Part shown: positions 56,365-64,000 of the stretch, piece after piece
Position numbering within the stretch: position 1 is the first letter of the stretch
Layout of the letters: each line of letters opens with the position of its first letter
Assembly (NCBI RefSeq): GCF_029436685.1
Contig: NZ_JAROCY010000001.1
Span: 310,001 to 374,000, forward strand
DNA length: 64,000 nt
Direction: 5' to 3'
Source: Novosphingobium cyanobacteriorum
GTDB lineage: Bacteria; Pseudomonadota; Alphaproteobacteria; Sphingomonadales; Sphingomonadaceae
Notes under the pieces: model-generated
The model's input: the letters and a program-made list of their open reading frames with translations, nothing else
Told to the model about the DNA's origin: nothing
The model's database searches: none
Made by a program: the position numbers and the translations under genes

Positions 56365-56886
56365 ATGGCCGTCGCCTCGCATCATTTCCTCGGCATCGAT
56401 CCGAAGCTCTACCGCCATTTCGCCGCGGCCACCCTGGTGATCTCGCTCGGCGTGGCGATCATTGCCGATTCCGATAATCCCGAAGGCGTCGTTGCCAAGG
56501 CTGAAGACATCAAGGTCCAGGCCGACAGGCAGCGCGCCGCAGACGCCGCCAAGCCCAAGCCCAAGCTGGTGGACAAGCGCCAGGCCAGCCCGCGAGGCGA
56601 AGCCGGCTACTACACCATCGGCGGCTATGGCAGTCCGATGGACAACGTCGGCGACAGCGGCAGCGGGATCATCGTGCCACAGCCCCTGCCCATGCAGGCG
56701 ATGATCGCACCTGATCAGGCCTTGATGGCGCGGATGAGCCCCGCCCAGCGCGCCGCCTACCTCAGGCAGCTCGATGACCAGCGCCGCAAGCTGGAGCGGC
56801 AGGGGCCTTATCGCCCCTCTTCGGCGGAAATCTCCGCACTCACCAATGCTTCCGCGATCCGTTCGGGCTCGGACAACGCCGACTGA
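56365..56886 (+). CDS. Membrane-anchored hypothetical protein
   Basis: The 173-residue protein has one N-terminal hydrophobic helix (about 18-35, AAATLVISLGVAIIA), then a Lys/Ala/Pro-rich charged region and a Gly/Ser-rich middle, ending in a helical segment (RAAYLRQLDDQRRKLER). I do not recognise the family. A similar layout is seen in small sphingomonad envelope proteins without known function. The start is uncertain; the ATG at 56365 has only a weak GGCGGG upstream. Confidence 0.65.
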   Translation: MAVASHHFLGIDPKLYRHFAAATLVISLGVAIIADSDNPEGVVAKAEDIKVQADRQRAADAAKPKPKLVDKRQASPRGEAGYYTIGGYGSPMDNVGDSGSGIIVPQPLPMQAMIAPDQALMARMSPAQRAAYLRQLDDQRRKLERQGPYRPSSAEISALTNASAIRSGSDNAD

Positions 56887-56899
56887 ACCGGATGCTGCG

Positions 56900-56920
56900 G
56901 TGGTTTGACAGGCAAACCAC
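56900..56920. terminator. Hairpin between convergent genes, no T tract
   Basis: An 8-bp perfect stem, GTGGTTTG/CAAACCAC, has a 5-base loop 14 bases after the stop of the hypothetical gene. A second imperfect hairpin follows around 56957-56985. Neither has a T run, so termination is possible but not typical. Confidence 0.4.
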
Positions 56921-56978
56921 GGGCAATCCTGTCAAGGATCGCAGAACAAACCCCGCTGATGTCGAGCCTCCCGAGGCA

Positions 56979-58298
56979 TCAGCCCTTCGGCATCAGAGCC
57001 ATTGCCTGCGCCACCAGGGCCTGCGCGCCGGTTGCGATCACCTTGTCCGCCTCGGGCGCCCAGAACGGGCTGTGCAGGCCGGGCAGGACCTTGCCCTCCT
57101 TCGCCGCCGAGTCGATCTGCTCGGCAGAACGCCCGCCCACCCAGAGCATCAGGCTCTGGATGTTCTCAGGGTCGGTCCGGGCAATCTCGCCGAAGTCTTC
57201 GCCCGCCATTTCCGGTCCCACCTCGCGCACCCGGTCGTTGCCAAGGCTCGCCTCCAGCACCGGGCGCATCTTCTCGGCCAGCGCCGGCGTGTTCCACAAC
57301 GCGTGGCCGTGCGGCTCGTTCACCACCATCACCGGCATGCGGTCTTCGGGCACGCCCGCCGCAATCGCCTCGCCCTTCGCGATCCGGGCAATGCCATCCA
57401 CCAGCAGCTTGCGCGATGCGTCGCTATAGCTACGCACGGTCAGCTGAAGGTGCGCCTCGTCGGAAATGATGTTGTGCTTGGCCCCGGCGTGAAATGCGCC
57501 CACGGTCACCACCGCCGGGTCGAACGGGCTGTTCTCGCGGCTGACCAGCGTTTGCAGACGCATCACGATGGCGCTGGCCAGCACGATCGGGTCCTTGGTC
57601 AGCTGCGGATAGGCGCCGTGCCCGCCCAACCCCTTCACCGTCAGGTCGATCATGTCCACATTGGCCAGCGCAAAGCCCGCCCGCACACCCACCGTTCCTG
57701 AAGGCAGACTGGCGCTGTCGTGAAAGGCGATGGTGTAGTCCGGCTTGGGAAAGCGCGTCAGCAGTCCGTCGGCCAGCATCGCGTCGGCCCCGCTGTTGAT
57801 CTCCTCGGCCGGCTGGCCGATCATCACCAGCGTACCCTGCCAGTCCTTGCGGTGGCTCGCCAGCAGCCGCGCGGTCTCGATCCATGCGGTCATGTGCGTA
57901 TCGTGTCCGCAGGCGTGCATGATCCCGCTTTCCACCCCGGCGGTGGAAACGCCCCGCGCCTTGCTGGCAAAGGGCAGCCCGGTCTGCTCCACCACAGGCA
58001 GGCCATCCATGTCTGCACGGATCAGCACGGTTGGCCCCGGCCCGTTGCGCAGCACCGCCACGACGCCGGTCTTGCCCACCTTCTCCGTCACTTCAAAACC
58101 CGCCTTGCGCGCCGCCGTGGCCAGGATGGCGGCGCTGCGTACTTCCTGAAAACTCAGCTCAGGGTTCTGGTGCAGATCGCGATAGGTGGCCATCAGGCCC
58201 GGCATGTCGGCCCGGATCTGCGCGGCGATGTCATCTGCCCGGGCAGTGGTGGCGATCAGCGAAAGCGTGGCGGACGCGGCAAGGAGCAGGTTCTTCAT
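56979..58298 (-). CDS. Exported M20-family amidohydrolase
   Basis: The 439-residue protein has a signal peptide (MKNLLLAASATLSLIATTARA) and the M20 amidohydrolase motifs HQNPELSFQE, RADMDGLPV, HACGHDTHMT and GQPAEE, and the second-domain block GGHGAYP. The relatives include N-acyl-amino acid and hippurate hydrolases, so the substrate is probably an N-acylated amino acid or peptide in the periplasm. It lies downstream of the AraC regulator on the same strand. Confidence 0.9.
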   Translation of the reverse strand: MKNLLLAASATLSLIATTARADDIAAQIRADMPGLMATYRDLHQNPELSFQEVRSAAILATAARKAGFEVTEKVGKTGVVAVLRNGPGPTVLIRADMDGLPVVEQTGLPFASKARGVSTAGVESGIMHACGHDTHMTAWIETARLLASHRKDWQGTLVMIGQPAEEINSGADAMLADGLLTRFPKPDYTIAFHDSASLPSGTVGVRAGFALANVDMIDLTVKGLGGHGAYPQLTKDPIVLASAIVMRLQTLVSRENSPFDPAVVTVGAFHAGAKHNIISDEAHLQLTVRSYSDASRKLLVDGIARIAKGEAIAAGVPEDRMPVMVVNEPHGHALWNTPALAEKMRPVLEASLGNDRVREVGPEMAGEDFGEIARTDPENIQSLMLWVGGRSAEQIDSAAKEGKVLPGLHSPFWAPEADKVIATGAQALVAQAMALMPKG

Positions 58299-58335
58299 GG
58301 CCGCTACGCTAGCGGCTGATCGGCGAACCGCAATG

Positions 58336-58365
58336 TCATTGGTGGTGCCCCCTCAGAGCCAATGA
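58336..58365 (-). promoter_or_regulatory. Inverted repeat upstream of the M20 amidohydrolase
   Basis: TCATTGG (58336-58342) and CCAATGA (58359-58365) are perfect 7-bp arms separated by 16 bases, 38 bases upstream of the amidohydrolase start. A shorter perfect hairpin (CCGCTA/TAGCGG, 58301-58315) is directly before the ATG. The rest of the 295-bp gap to the AraC gene shows nothing I can support. Confidence 0.4.
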
Positions 58366-58593
58366 TCAGTCGCGTTCCAGCACCACCGACCGCAATTCTG
58401 CGCATTCTTCAGATGGTGTCGTTCCGCAAGGCCGGTGATCTGCCTGATCAGATCTCGTCGATGACCGAGCGGCAACCTTCATTCCCCACACCTTCAGTGC
58501 GAAGGTTCCATTGCTTCTGATCAGGATCGAGCTGGCCGCTTGCAGCAAGCCTTGCTGCAACCGCAGAACGTCACCATGTCGATATCCTGCCGA

Positions 58594-59577
58594 TCAACGG
58601 GTGGCACTGCGCAAGGTTTGCGACGGTGTCTCGCCATAGCACTGGCGGTATAGCCCGGCAAAGCGGCCCAGTTCGAAGAACTGCCATTCGGTGGCGATCT
58701 CCGAAACCGTTTTGCCGACAGGGCCGCTGAGCAATGTATCGCGCACCCCCTTCAGCCGCACGCTGCGCAGGTACGCCATCGGTGATGTACCGCGAAAGCG
58801 ATGGAAACCGTCGAACAGAGACCGCGCGCTGACCCCGCTCACCTCGATCAGGCGCGTCAGGTCGATCGGCTCATGTGCATGCGCTTCGATATAGCGTTCC
58901 ACCAACCGAACGTGGCGGGGTGCGATCGCTCCGCGCGGCTGGGAGAGCGCCTCGCTGTAGTTGTGTGGCTGGACTTCGAGCACACTGGTCATCAGCAGAG
59001 ATTCCAGCTGGCTGACGGTTGCTGTCTTTGAAGATTGCGGGCCGAGCGAGTCCAATTCGTCGATTAGAAGACCGACATAGCGCCACCAGACCATCGCGCG
59101 CGAATCCATGCGCATCACCGGGTCGAACCGCAGCGGCTGGCGCAGTGGTCGGTCCAGCAGGCGAGAGAGTTGCTGCTCCATCGCGGTACGCTCGATTCGC
59201 ACCATGCGCTTGGCACAGTCTCCTTCCCAGTTCATCCGCACGGACTGATCGGGGTTGAGCAGGCTGCCGGTATGCTGGTCAGACACGAAAGTGCGATCAC
59301 CTGCCATGATCTCGGCACGGCCGGAAAATGGCAGCATCATCAGGTAGAATGTCTCAAGGTAACCCGGATCGATGGTTACAGGTGCCCCGTAACTCATTAC
59401 GCTGACCGTACTTTTCGCAAGCGGCACACTATTCTGCCAGGCCTTGAGTTCCCGTACACCAGTTTGCGGCTCAAGCTGGTGCGAGCAGAAGACCTTTGCC
59501 ACGCTGTCTCGAACGAAATCCACGTCGTTCGATGAGAGCCGACTGAAGGCCTGTAGCGGGCTGGGAACCACTGTCAT
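58594..59577 (-). CDS. AraC-family transcriptional regulator
   Basis: The 327-residue protein has an N-terminal cupin-like sensor domain of the type found in XylS/FeaR-like regulators (about 30-190) and a C-terminal AraC double helix-turn-helix (from about PRHVRLVERYI, with the block FHRFRGTSPMAYLRSVRL and SEIATEWQFFELGRFAGLYR). The start at 59577 has AGGAGAAGG directly upstream. It sits between the TonB receptor upstream and the M20 gene downstream, both on the same strand, and probably controls one or both; the inducer is unknown. Confidence 0.9.
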   Translation of the reverse strand: MTVVPSPLQAFSRLSSNDVDFVRDSVAKVFCSHQLEPQTGVRELKAWQNSVPLAKSTVSVMSYGAPVTIDPGYLETFYLMMLPFSGRAEIMAGDRTFVSDQHTGSLLNPDQSVRMNWEGDCAKRMVRIERTAMEQQLSRLLDRPLRQPLRFDPVMRMDSRAMVWWRYVGLLIDELDSLGPQSSKTATVSQLESLLMTSVLEVQPHNYSEALSQPRGAIAPRHVRLVERYIEAHAHEPIDLTRLIEVSGVSARSLFDGFHRFRGTSPMAYLRSVRLKGVRDTLLSGPVGKTVSEIATEWQFFELGRFAGLYRQCYGETPSQTLRSATR

Positions 59578-59591
59578 ACCTTCTCCTGACA

Positions 59592-59618
59592 GGTGCGGCG
59601 TACGAAGCACGCCGCACC
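59592..59618 (-). terminator. Strong hairpin between the TonB receptor and the AraC gene
   Basis: A 10-bp perfect stem, GGTGCGGCGT/ACGCCGCACC, has a 7-base loop 66 bases after the TonB receptor stop and 15 bases before the AraC start. It lacks a T tract. It may reduce read-through from the receptor gene or act as an attenuator before araC. Confidence 0.5.
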
Positions 59619-59683
59619 CACGATTGTGTCATTACTGCTTCAGAATGCAAATCCTTCTTGGGAAAGCCGCCGGTGATGCGGCC

Positions 59684-62110
59684 TCAGATTTTCCACTTCA
59701 GCGAGACATACCATTCGCGCGGACGCGCATAGAGCGTCTCATAGCTGCGGAACGAGGTTCCGTAGATGCCGCTGTCGAGATAACGTTCGTCCGTAAGGTT
59801 GGTCACGCCGCCGGTAAGGCTGAGCCGCTTGCCCGGGAAGTCATAGGCAATGCTGGCATTCACCAGCGAATAACCCGGCTGAAGGATTTCCCGTGTGTTG
59901 AGAGCGTCCATGAACTGCCCCGAGCGATAAGACCAATCGATACGCGGGGTTAATTCGCTCTCGCCGATAGGAATGCTCTTGAGCAGCGATGCACTTACCG
60001 TCCATTTGGATATGCGCTCGAAGCGCGAAGCCTTGGTGATCTCGGTCGCGGCGGGATCGATGCTGGTGTAGCGCGGGTCAAGGAAACCGGCGCTGCCCTC
60101 CACGAACCAGCCATTACCCGGCGAAAGCCGCACTTCCAGTTCGGCACCCTTGATCTCGGCCGCCGCTGCGTTCTTGGTGACCGGAGCGACACCGGTGAAC
60201 ACCTGGACCTGCAGATTGTCATACTTGGTCAGGAACACCGCACCATTGATTGTCAGCTTGCGATCCAGCAACTGGGTCTTGAAGCCAGCTTCATAAGCTG
60301 TCGCCTTCTCCGCGGCGAATTCGGGCGTTGCGGCCAGCGGCGGGAACACGCGCTGCACAAAGCCGCCTGACTTGAACCCTTGCGAGAACGAGGCGTAGAC
60401 CATTGAGTCCGGCGTGATGTGCCAGGCAAGGTTGACCATGGGCGTCACGTCGCTCTCGCTGCGTTTCACCCGCACATAGGGCAGAATGCGCGTCTGCGGG
60501 GTGTTCGGGCTGCCGTTGATCAACTGTTGCCCCGGGGTGCGGTCAGTGAAGATCGTCTGGTCGGGCAGGAACGCCTTGTCGTCTTTGGTATAGCGCAGGC
60601 CGGCAGTGATATCGAACACCCCCCCGAACGAGTAGGTCGCCTGGCCGAAGGCTGCGTAGCTCTTGGTCGAAAACTTTCCACCCGACTGGAAATAAACCGG
60701 GGTGAAGTCCAGTATGTTGATGTTGTTGCCGGTTTCGCTGAAGTAGTACAGCCCGGCCACGTACTTGAGACTGCCGCCCATGCCGCGGCCCAGCAGCTGC
60801 AGCTCCTGGCTGAACTGCTTGTCGGTCAGCTGGTCATAGAACTGGCTTACGAGGATCGGCGAATGGTCGCCATCGCGTGAGAACGTTCCGTCAAGGCGGC
60901 GATAGGCCGTGATCGACTTCAACTGCACCGGACCCAGATCGAGGTCGATGTTGCCGCTCGCCCCCCAGATGCGATTGCGCGAATACTGCGGTGCCGTGCC
61001 GAAGTCCTGGGTCACGCTGGCATAGCGGTCGTCATAACATGCCGCTGCCGACCCGGTGGGGCTGTAGGGCGCGAAACCCAGGCAGTTCTGACCGCCAAGG
61101 AACGTCGCAACATAGTTGTTCAGCAGCGCAAAATTGTCGACCGGCGCATCGAAGGGCGGATTGATGACATAACTGCCTGCGGTTGGCGGGCTGCCGGGGG
61201 GAAGCATCGGCAGATTGGAGGGATTGAAGATCGCCGAGCGCAAGTCCACGCCCTTGAGCGTGAGAGCCGGTCCATTGTTGCGCTCCTCCGTACCATCGAC
61301 CGACAGGTTGATCTCAAGGTTTGGCGCCGCGTTCCAGCGAAGCTGCAAGCGCCCGGTCTTGGTATTCACATTGCCCAGGTCCTTGTTGTCGACCACCCGC
61401 TGCACATAGCCGTCTCGCATCATGCTCGCGCCTGAAACGCGCAACGCCAGCGTATTGGTCAGCGGCAGGTTGGCCATGACCTTGGCGTCGATGCGGTCAA
61501 ATCGCCCCGTGGTGACCTGGCCAGACATCTCACGGCGGTCACTTGGCTTCTTCGTCGTCAGGCTCAACGCGCCGCCGATCGTGTTGCGGCCGAACAGGGT
61601 GCCCTGCGGGCCGCGCAGAACCTCGACCCGGTCGACATCGACCAGATCGAGCATGGCACCCACCGAACGCGCCACATAGACGCCATCGACATAGACGCCC
61701 ACGCCCGGCTCTGTAGTCGGCAGGAATTCCTTTTGCCCGATGCCGCGAATGTAGATCGCGGCGGAAGAACTGGCGCCGCCGAAGCTCGGATTGCTCTGGA
61801 AGGTCATGTTCGGCGTGAATGTTGCCACGCCGTTGATGTTGTCCAGCCCACGCGCTTCAAGCGCCTTGCCGGAAAAGGCCGAGATCGCCAACGGAACCGC
61901 CTGTGCCTTTTCCTCGAACTTGCGCGCTGTCACGGTGATTTCGCCGGAAAGTGCATCGACACGGCTGTCGCCCGCAGCATTCTGCTGCTGGGTGGCTGTG
62001 GCGGGAACTGCTCCGCTGCCAGCCTCCGCTTCCTGGGCATAGCCTGTGCCGGAAACCGCACAAAGCGCCAGCGTTACTGCCAGCATCGATACGTGCTTGA
62101 GATCTTGCAT
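59684..62110 (-). CDS. TonB-dependent outer-membrane receptor
   Basis: The 808-residue protein has a signal peptide (cleaved near GYAQEA), a TonB-box-like ITVTARKFEEK, the plug domain (IYIRGIGQKEF, VLRGPQGTLFGRNTIGGAL) and a beta-barrel ending in an aromatic residue pattern (WYVSLKWKI). It resembles the sphingomonad receptors that import hydrophobic substrates rather than siderophore receptors, but the ligand cannot be read from sequence. The ATG at 62110 is preceded by GGGGA. The FAD oxidoreductase gene lies upstream on the same strand. Confidence 0.92.
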   Translation of the reverse strand: MQDLKHVSMLAVTLALCAVSGTGYAQEAEAGSGAVPATATQQQNAAGDSRVDALSGEITVTARKFEEKAQAVPLAISAFSGKALEARGLDNINGVATFTPNMTFQSNPSFGGASSSAAIYIRGIGQKEFLPTTEPGVGVYVDGVYVARSVGAMLDLVDVDRVEVLRGPQGTLFGRNTIGGALSLTTKKPSDRREMSGQVTTGRFDRIDAKVMANLPLTNTLALRVSGASMMRDGYVQRVVDNKDLGNVNTKTGRLQLRWNAAPNLEINLSVDGTEERNNGPALTLKGVDLRSAIFNPSNLPMLPPGSPPTAGSYVINPPFDAPVDNFALLNNYVATFLGGQNCLGFAPYSPTGSAAACYDDRYASVTQDFGTAPQYSRNRIWGASGNIDLDLGPVQLKSITAYRRLDGTFSRDGDHSPILVSQFYDQLTDKQFSQELQLLGRGMGGSLKYVAGLYYFSETGNNINILDFTPVYFQSGGKFSTKSYAAFGQATYSFGGVFDITAGLRYTKDDKAFLPDQTIFTDRTPGQQLINGSPNTPQTRILPYVRVKRSESDVTPMVNLAWHITPDSMVYASFSQGFKSGGFVQRVFPPLAATPEFAAEKATAYEAGFKTQLLDRKLTINGAVFLTKYDNLQVQVFTGVAPVTKNAAAAEIKGAELEVRLSPGNGWFVEGSAGFLDPRYTSIDPAATEITKASRFERISKWTVSASLLKSIPIGESELTPRIDWSYRSGQFMDALNTREILQPGYSLVNASIAYDFPGKRLSLTGGVTNLTDERYLDSGIYGTSFRSYETLYARPREWYVSLKWKI

Positions 62111-62233
62111 CACCGATTTTCCCCGATTGCATCCCGTCCTCTGTGGGCGGAAATTACGTGCAAGTAGAAGCAATCGGCGGCGGGCGGACTATGCAGTGGC
62201 TGCGCGGCATATGCGGGCAATGCGTCTTTCTGA

Positions 62234-63832
62234 TCACCCCAGCAGCTTGGCGACCATATACCCCGACATGCCTCCCAGCCCGGGCCCCGGGTGGGTCGAG
62301 GCGCCGATCTGGTAAAGGCCGGGAACTGCCGTGGCATGATTGGCCGGCGTTGCGCCCGGTCGCCACACCATGAACTGGTCGAGCGCACAATCACCGCCAT
62401 AGGGATCACCGCCGACAAGGTTGATGTTCAGTCGCTGCAAGTCCGCCGGGCTGATCGCATGCCGCGCCAGAATGCTTTCGCGAAGGTTAGGGATCAGCAT
62501 GCAAAGCCGGTCGACGATACGGTCGGCATAGGCCTCACGCACAGCCTCGGTCCAATGACCGTCTTCCGGGATGGCAATCTCGCCCAGCGCATCGCCTGTC
62601 AGGCAGCCATCACGCGGCAGCTCCTGAAGCTGGATCCAGAAGATCCATTTGCCCTCAGGCGCGCGCGTGGGATCGACGGCGACTGGCTGCGCCACCACGA
62701 TCGTCGCATCCGCCGGCAGGAGACCACGCTCGGCTTCGTTGACCGCGCGAGAAACGGCGTCGAGACCCGGCGTCAGGTGCAGCATCGCCACGTTCTGCAG
62801 GGCAGGGTCCGGCCAGGCAGGCGGCTCGGACAGCGCAAGGTGAATCTGCATTTCGCCCCGGCCATAACGGAACGCACCGGCCTCCTCGCGTGCCGCATCG
62901 TCCACCGGCGCCTCGACCAGCAATCGTTCGTAGAGCTGCGTTGGCGTTACCGAGGCGATCACCGCCTTGCGCGCACGAAGCACCTCGCCGCCGCGCAGTC
63001 GCACGCCGCGCGCACGGCCGCCTTCCACCAGCACGCGTTCCACGTCGGTCCCGGTCCGAATCCGACCACCCTTTTCAGCAATCAGACCGGCAAAGGCTTC
63101 AACAATGCGCGCGCTGCCGCCTTCCACCATCGGGCTGCCGACTGCCTCGAGCGAGAAGAGCACCAGCCGGTTCATCAGGGCCGATGCCGTGCTTTCGGGA
63201 GAGAGGCCCACATGCAGCACCCACGGCGCGAACAGACCGCGCGAGAGGCCAGCGCGAAAATCCTGCTCCAGCCATGCACGCGATGAGCGCAGCATCAGGC
63301 CGAAGGTGCGCGCAAGGCCGCGAATGCCTTGCCGCCGCGCCTCGCCGAGCAGCAGCCTTATCGTCTGCCATGACCACAACCGGCCACCTAGCAGACCGAA
63401 CACCAGCGGCGCTATCCGCTCGACTTCGGCCATTGCGCGGGCATAAGCGTCTCCATCGCCTGGCGCGCAGGCCTCAAGGGCGGCAGTGTTGGCGGCGCGA
63501 TCAGTCCGGAAGATCAGGCTCGCACCATCGGGACGGACCACGGCAGTCGGCGTCGGGCTGTTGCGAAAGACGAGGCCATGGCGCGCCAGCTCGGGCCCCA
63601 GCTCCGCATAGTGCGGCGCGGTCAGGAACAATGGGTAAAGCGTGGAAAGCGTATCGTGGCGGAACCCGGGAAGCGTCAGCTCCTCGGTGCGGATGCAGCC
63701 GCCGGGCTGGTCCTCGCGCTCCAGCATCAACACGCTGTGCCCGCGCAGCACCAGCGCCGCACCGCAGACAAGGGCGTTGATGCCGCTGCCGACTATGACG
63801 AAATCGGCATCCGCCGCCCTATCCGCGCCCAT
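62234..63832 (-). CDS. Phytoene-desaturase-like FAD-dependent oxidoreductase
   Basis: The 532-residue protein has the FAD motif FVIVGSGINALVCGAALVLRG, LEREDQPGGCIRTEE and the C-terminal block GLYQIGASTHPGPGLGG, as in the phytoene-dehydrogenase-related (PYROXD2-like) family. These flavoproteins oxidise or desaturate hydrophobic substrates; carotenoid desaturation is not implied, and no crt genes are adjacent. It begins 7 bases after the SDR stop and is probably in one operon with it and the TonB receptor. Confidence 0.88.
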   Translation of the reverse strand: MGADRAADADFVIVGSGINALVCGAALVLRGHSVLMLEREDQPGGCIRTEELTLPGFRHDTLSTLYPLFLTAPHYAELGPELARHGLVFRNSPTPTAVVRPDGASLIFRTDRAANTAALEACAPGDGDAYARAMAEVERIAPLVFGLLGGRLWSWQTIRLLLGEARRQGIRGLARTFGLMLRSSRAWLEQDFRAGLSRGLFAPWVLHVGLSPESTASALMNRLVLFSLEAVGSPMVEGGSARIVEAFAGLIAEKGGRIRTGTDVERVLVEGGRARGVRLRGGEVLRARKAVIASVTPTQLYERLLVEAPVDDAAREEAGAFRYGRGEMQIHLALSEPPAWPDPALQNVAMLHLTPGLDAVSRAVNEAERGLLPADATIVVAQPVAVDPTRAPEGKWIFWIQLQELPRDGCLTGDALGEIAIPEDGHWTEAVREAYADRIVDRLCMLIPNLRESILARHAISPADLQRLNINLVGGDPYGGDCALDQFMVWRPGATPANHATAVPGLYQIGASTHPGPGLGGMSGYMVAKLLG

Positions 63833-63839
63833 CGCCCGC

Positions 63840-64000
63840 TCAACCCTGGCCGGCGAGCAAGGGCATCAACGGAATGCGCCGCTCAGGCCCCAGAACGCTA
63901 TAGCCACCATCAACCGCGGTTTCGCTGCCGGTCATGTAGCTGGCGGCATCAGAAGCGACAAACGCGACCACACTGGCCACCTCCTCGGCATCGGCAACCC
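63840..64000 (-). CDS. Short-chain dehydrogenase/reductase, 3' part only
   Basis: The frame runs off the window edge, leaving about 53 C-terminal residues. They read as the typical SDR end: DAEEVASVVAFVASD followed by ASYMTGSETAVDGGYS and a short tail. The catalytic Tyr/Lys and the NAD(P) motif would lie outside the window. The stop (63842-63840) is 7 bases before the FAD oxidoreductase start, on the same strand. Confidence 0.85.
   Translation of the reverse strand, partial: VADAEEVASVVAFVASDAASYMTGSETAVDGGYSVLGPERRIPLMPLLAGQG

Noticed and set aside
58366-58560. Minus-strand ORF of 64 codons between the AraC and M20 genes
   Set aside because: It has no ribosome-binding site, no recognisable motif and unremarkable composition. 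The gap is better explained as regulatory DNA.

Overview
The window is a compact, GC-rich chromosomal segment from an alphaproteobacterium, most likely a member of the Sphingomonadaceae (Novosphingobium/Sphingomonas type). The evidence is the gene order dusB-ntrB-ntrC-ntrY-ntrX-hfq-hflX, a fused bifunctional ispDF, a PDH E1-beta subunit carrying its own lipoyl domain, a PHB regulator PhaR, a TonB-dependent receptor of the sphingomonad type and a two-domain Hfq. Coding density is very high. Neighbouring co-directional genes repeatedly overlap by ATGA, GTGA or TGATG. I see no phage, IS element, CRISPR array or plasmid function; the largest gene-free stretches are just under 300 bp.

Layout. 1-1.4 kb: pdhB. 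1.45-6.9 kb: six TadE/TadG-family pilus genes on the minus strand, in two blocks with the same internal order. 7-10.7 kb: a squalene/phytoene-synthase-like gene, an EF-hand protein, trmFO, a YhhN-family gene and a DUF952 gene. 10.7-15.8 kb: gyrA, an exported repeat-rich protein and a beta carbonic anhydrase. 15.8-19.5 kb: lipA, a RatA/COQ10-like gene, a CinA-type amidase, an exported hypothetical and ispDF. 19.5-29 kb: the nitrogen two-component cluster followed by a tandem-domain hfq and hflX. 29-38 kb: mazG, then a nine-gene minus-strand operon (mltB, rlpA-like, a D,D-carboxypeptidase, tmk, holB, metG, tatD, an MBL hydrolase and a small membrane protein). 38.1 kb: tRNA-Ser(UGA). 38.2-41.6 kb: a 58-codon membrane ORF, an RTX serralysin, a BaiN-type flavoprotein and a small ORF whose start lies in an inverted repeat. 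41.6-45.1 kb: lpdA, pdhC and a universal stress protein. 45.1-56.9 kb: rnr, an M28 peptidase, proS, phaR, alr, an MFS transporter, a NifU-like protein, cvpA, radA and a hypothetical. 57-64 kb: a more accessory-looking minus-strand block of M20 amidohydrolase, AraC regulator, TonB receptor, FAD oxidoreductase and the end of an SDR gene.

How it works together. Most of the window is housekeeping: pyruvate dehydrogenase (E1-beta at one end, E2 and E3 about 42 kb away), lipoate synthesis, isoprenoid synthesis, tRNA modification and charging, replication, cell-wall turnover and nitrogen sensing. The AraC/TonB/FAD/SDR block looks like a small uptake-and-oxidation module for a hydrophobic substrate that I cannot identify.

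Points deserving attention: the fused Hfq; a 59-bp repeat at two convergent gene ends, with TCA triplets spaced 10-10-11-10-11-10 bp in both copies; an inverted repeat that buries a start codon; a TadE protein with two EF-hand-like loops; a TadG protein whose vWA domain is split by a Thr-rich insertion; a probable CTG start for hflX; and an NtrX lacking the sigma-54 loop.
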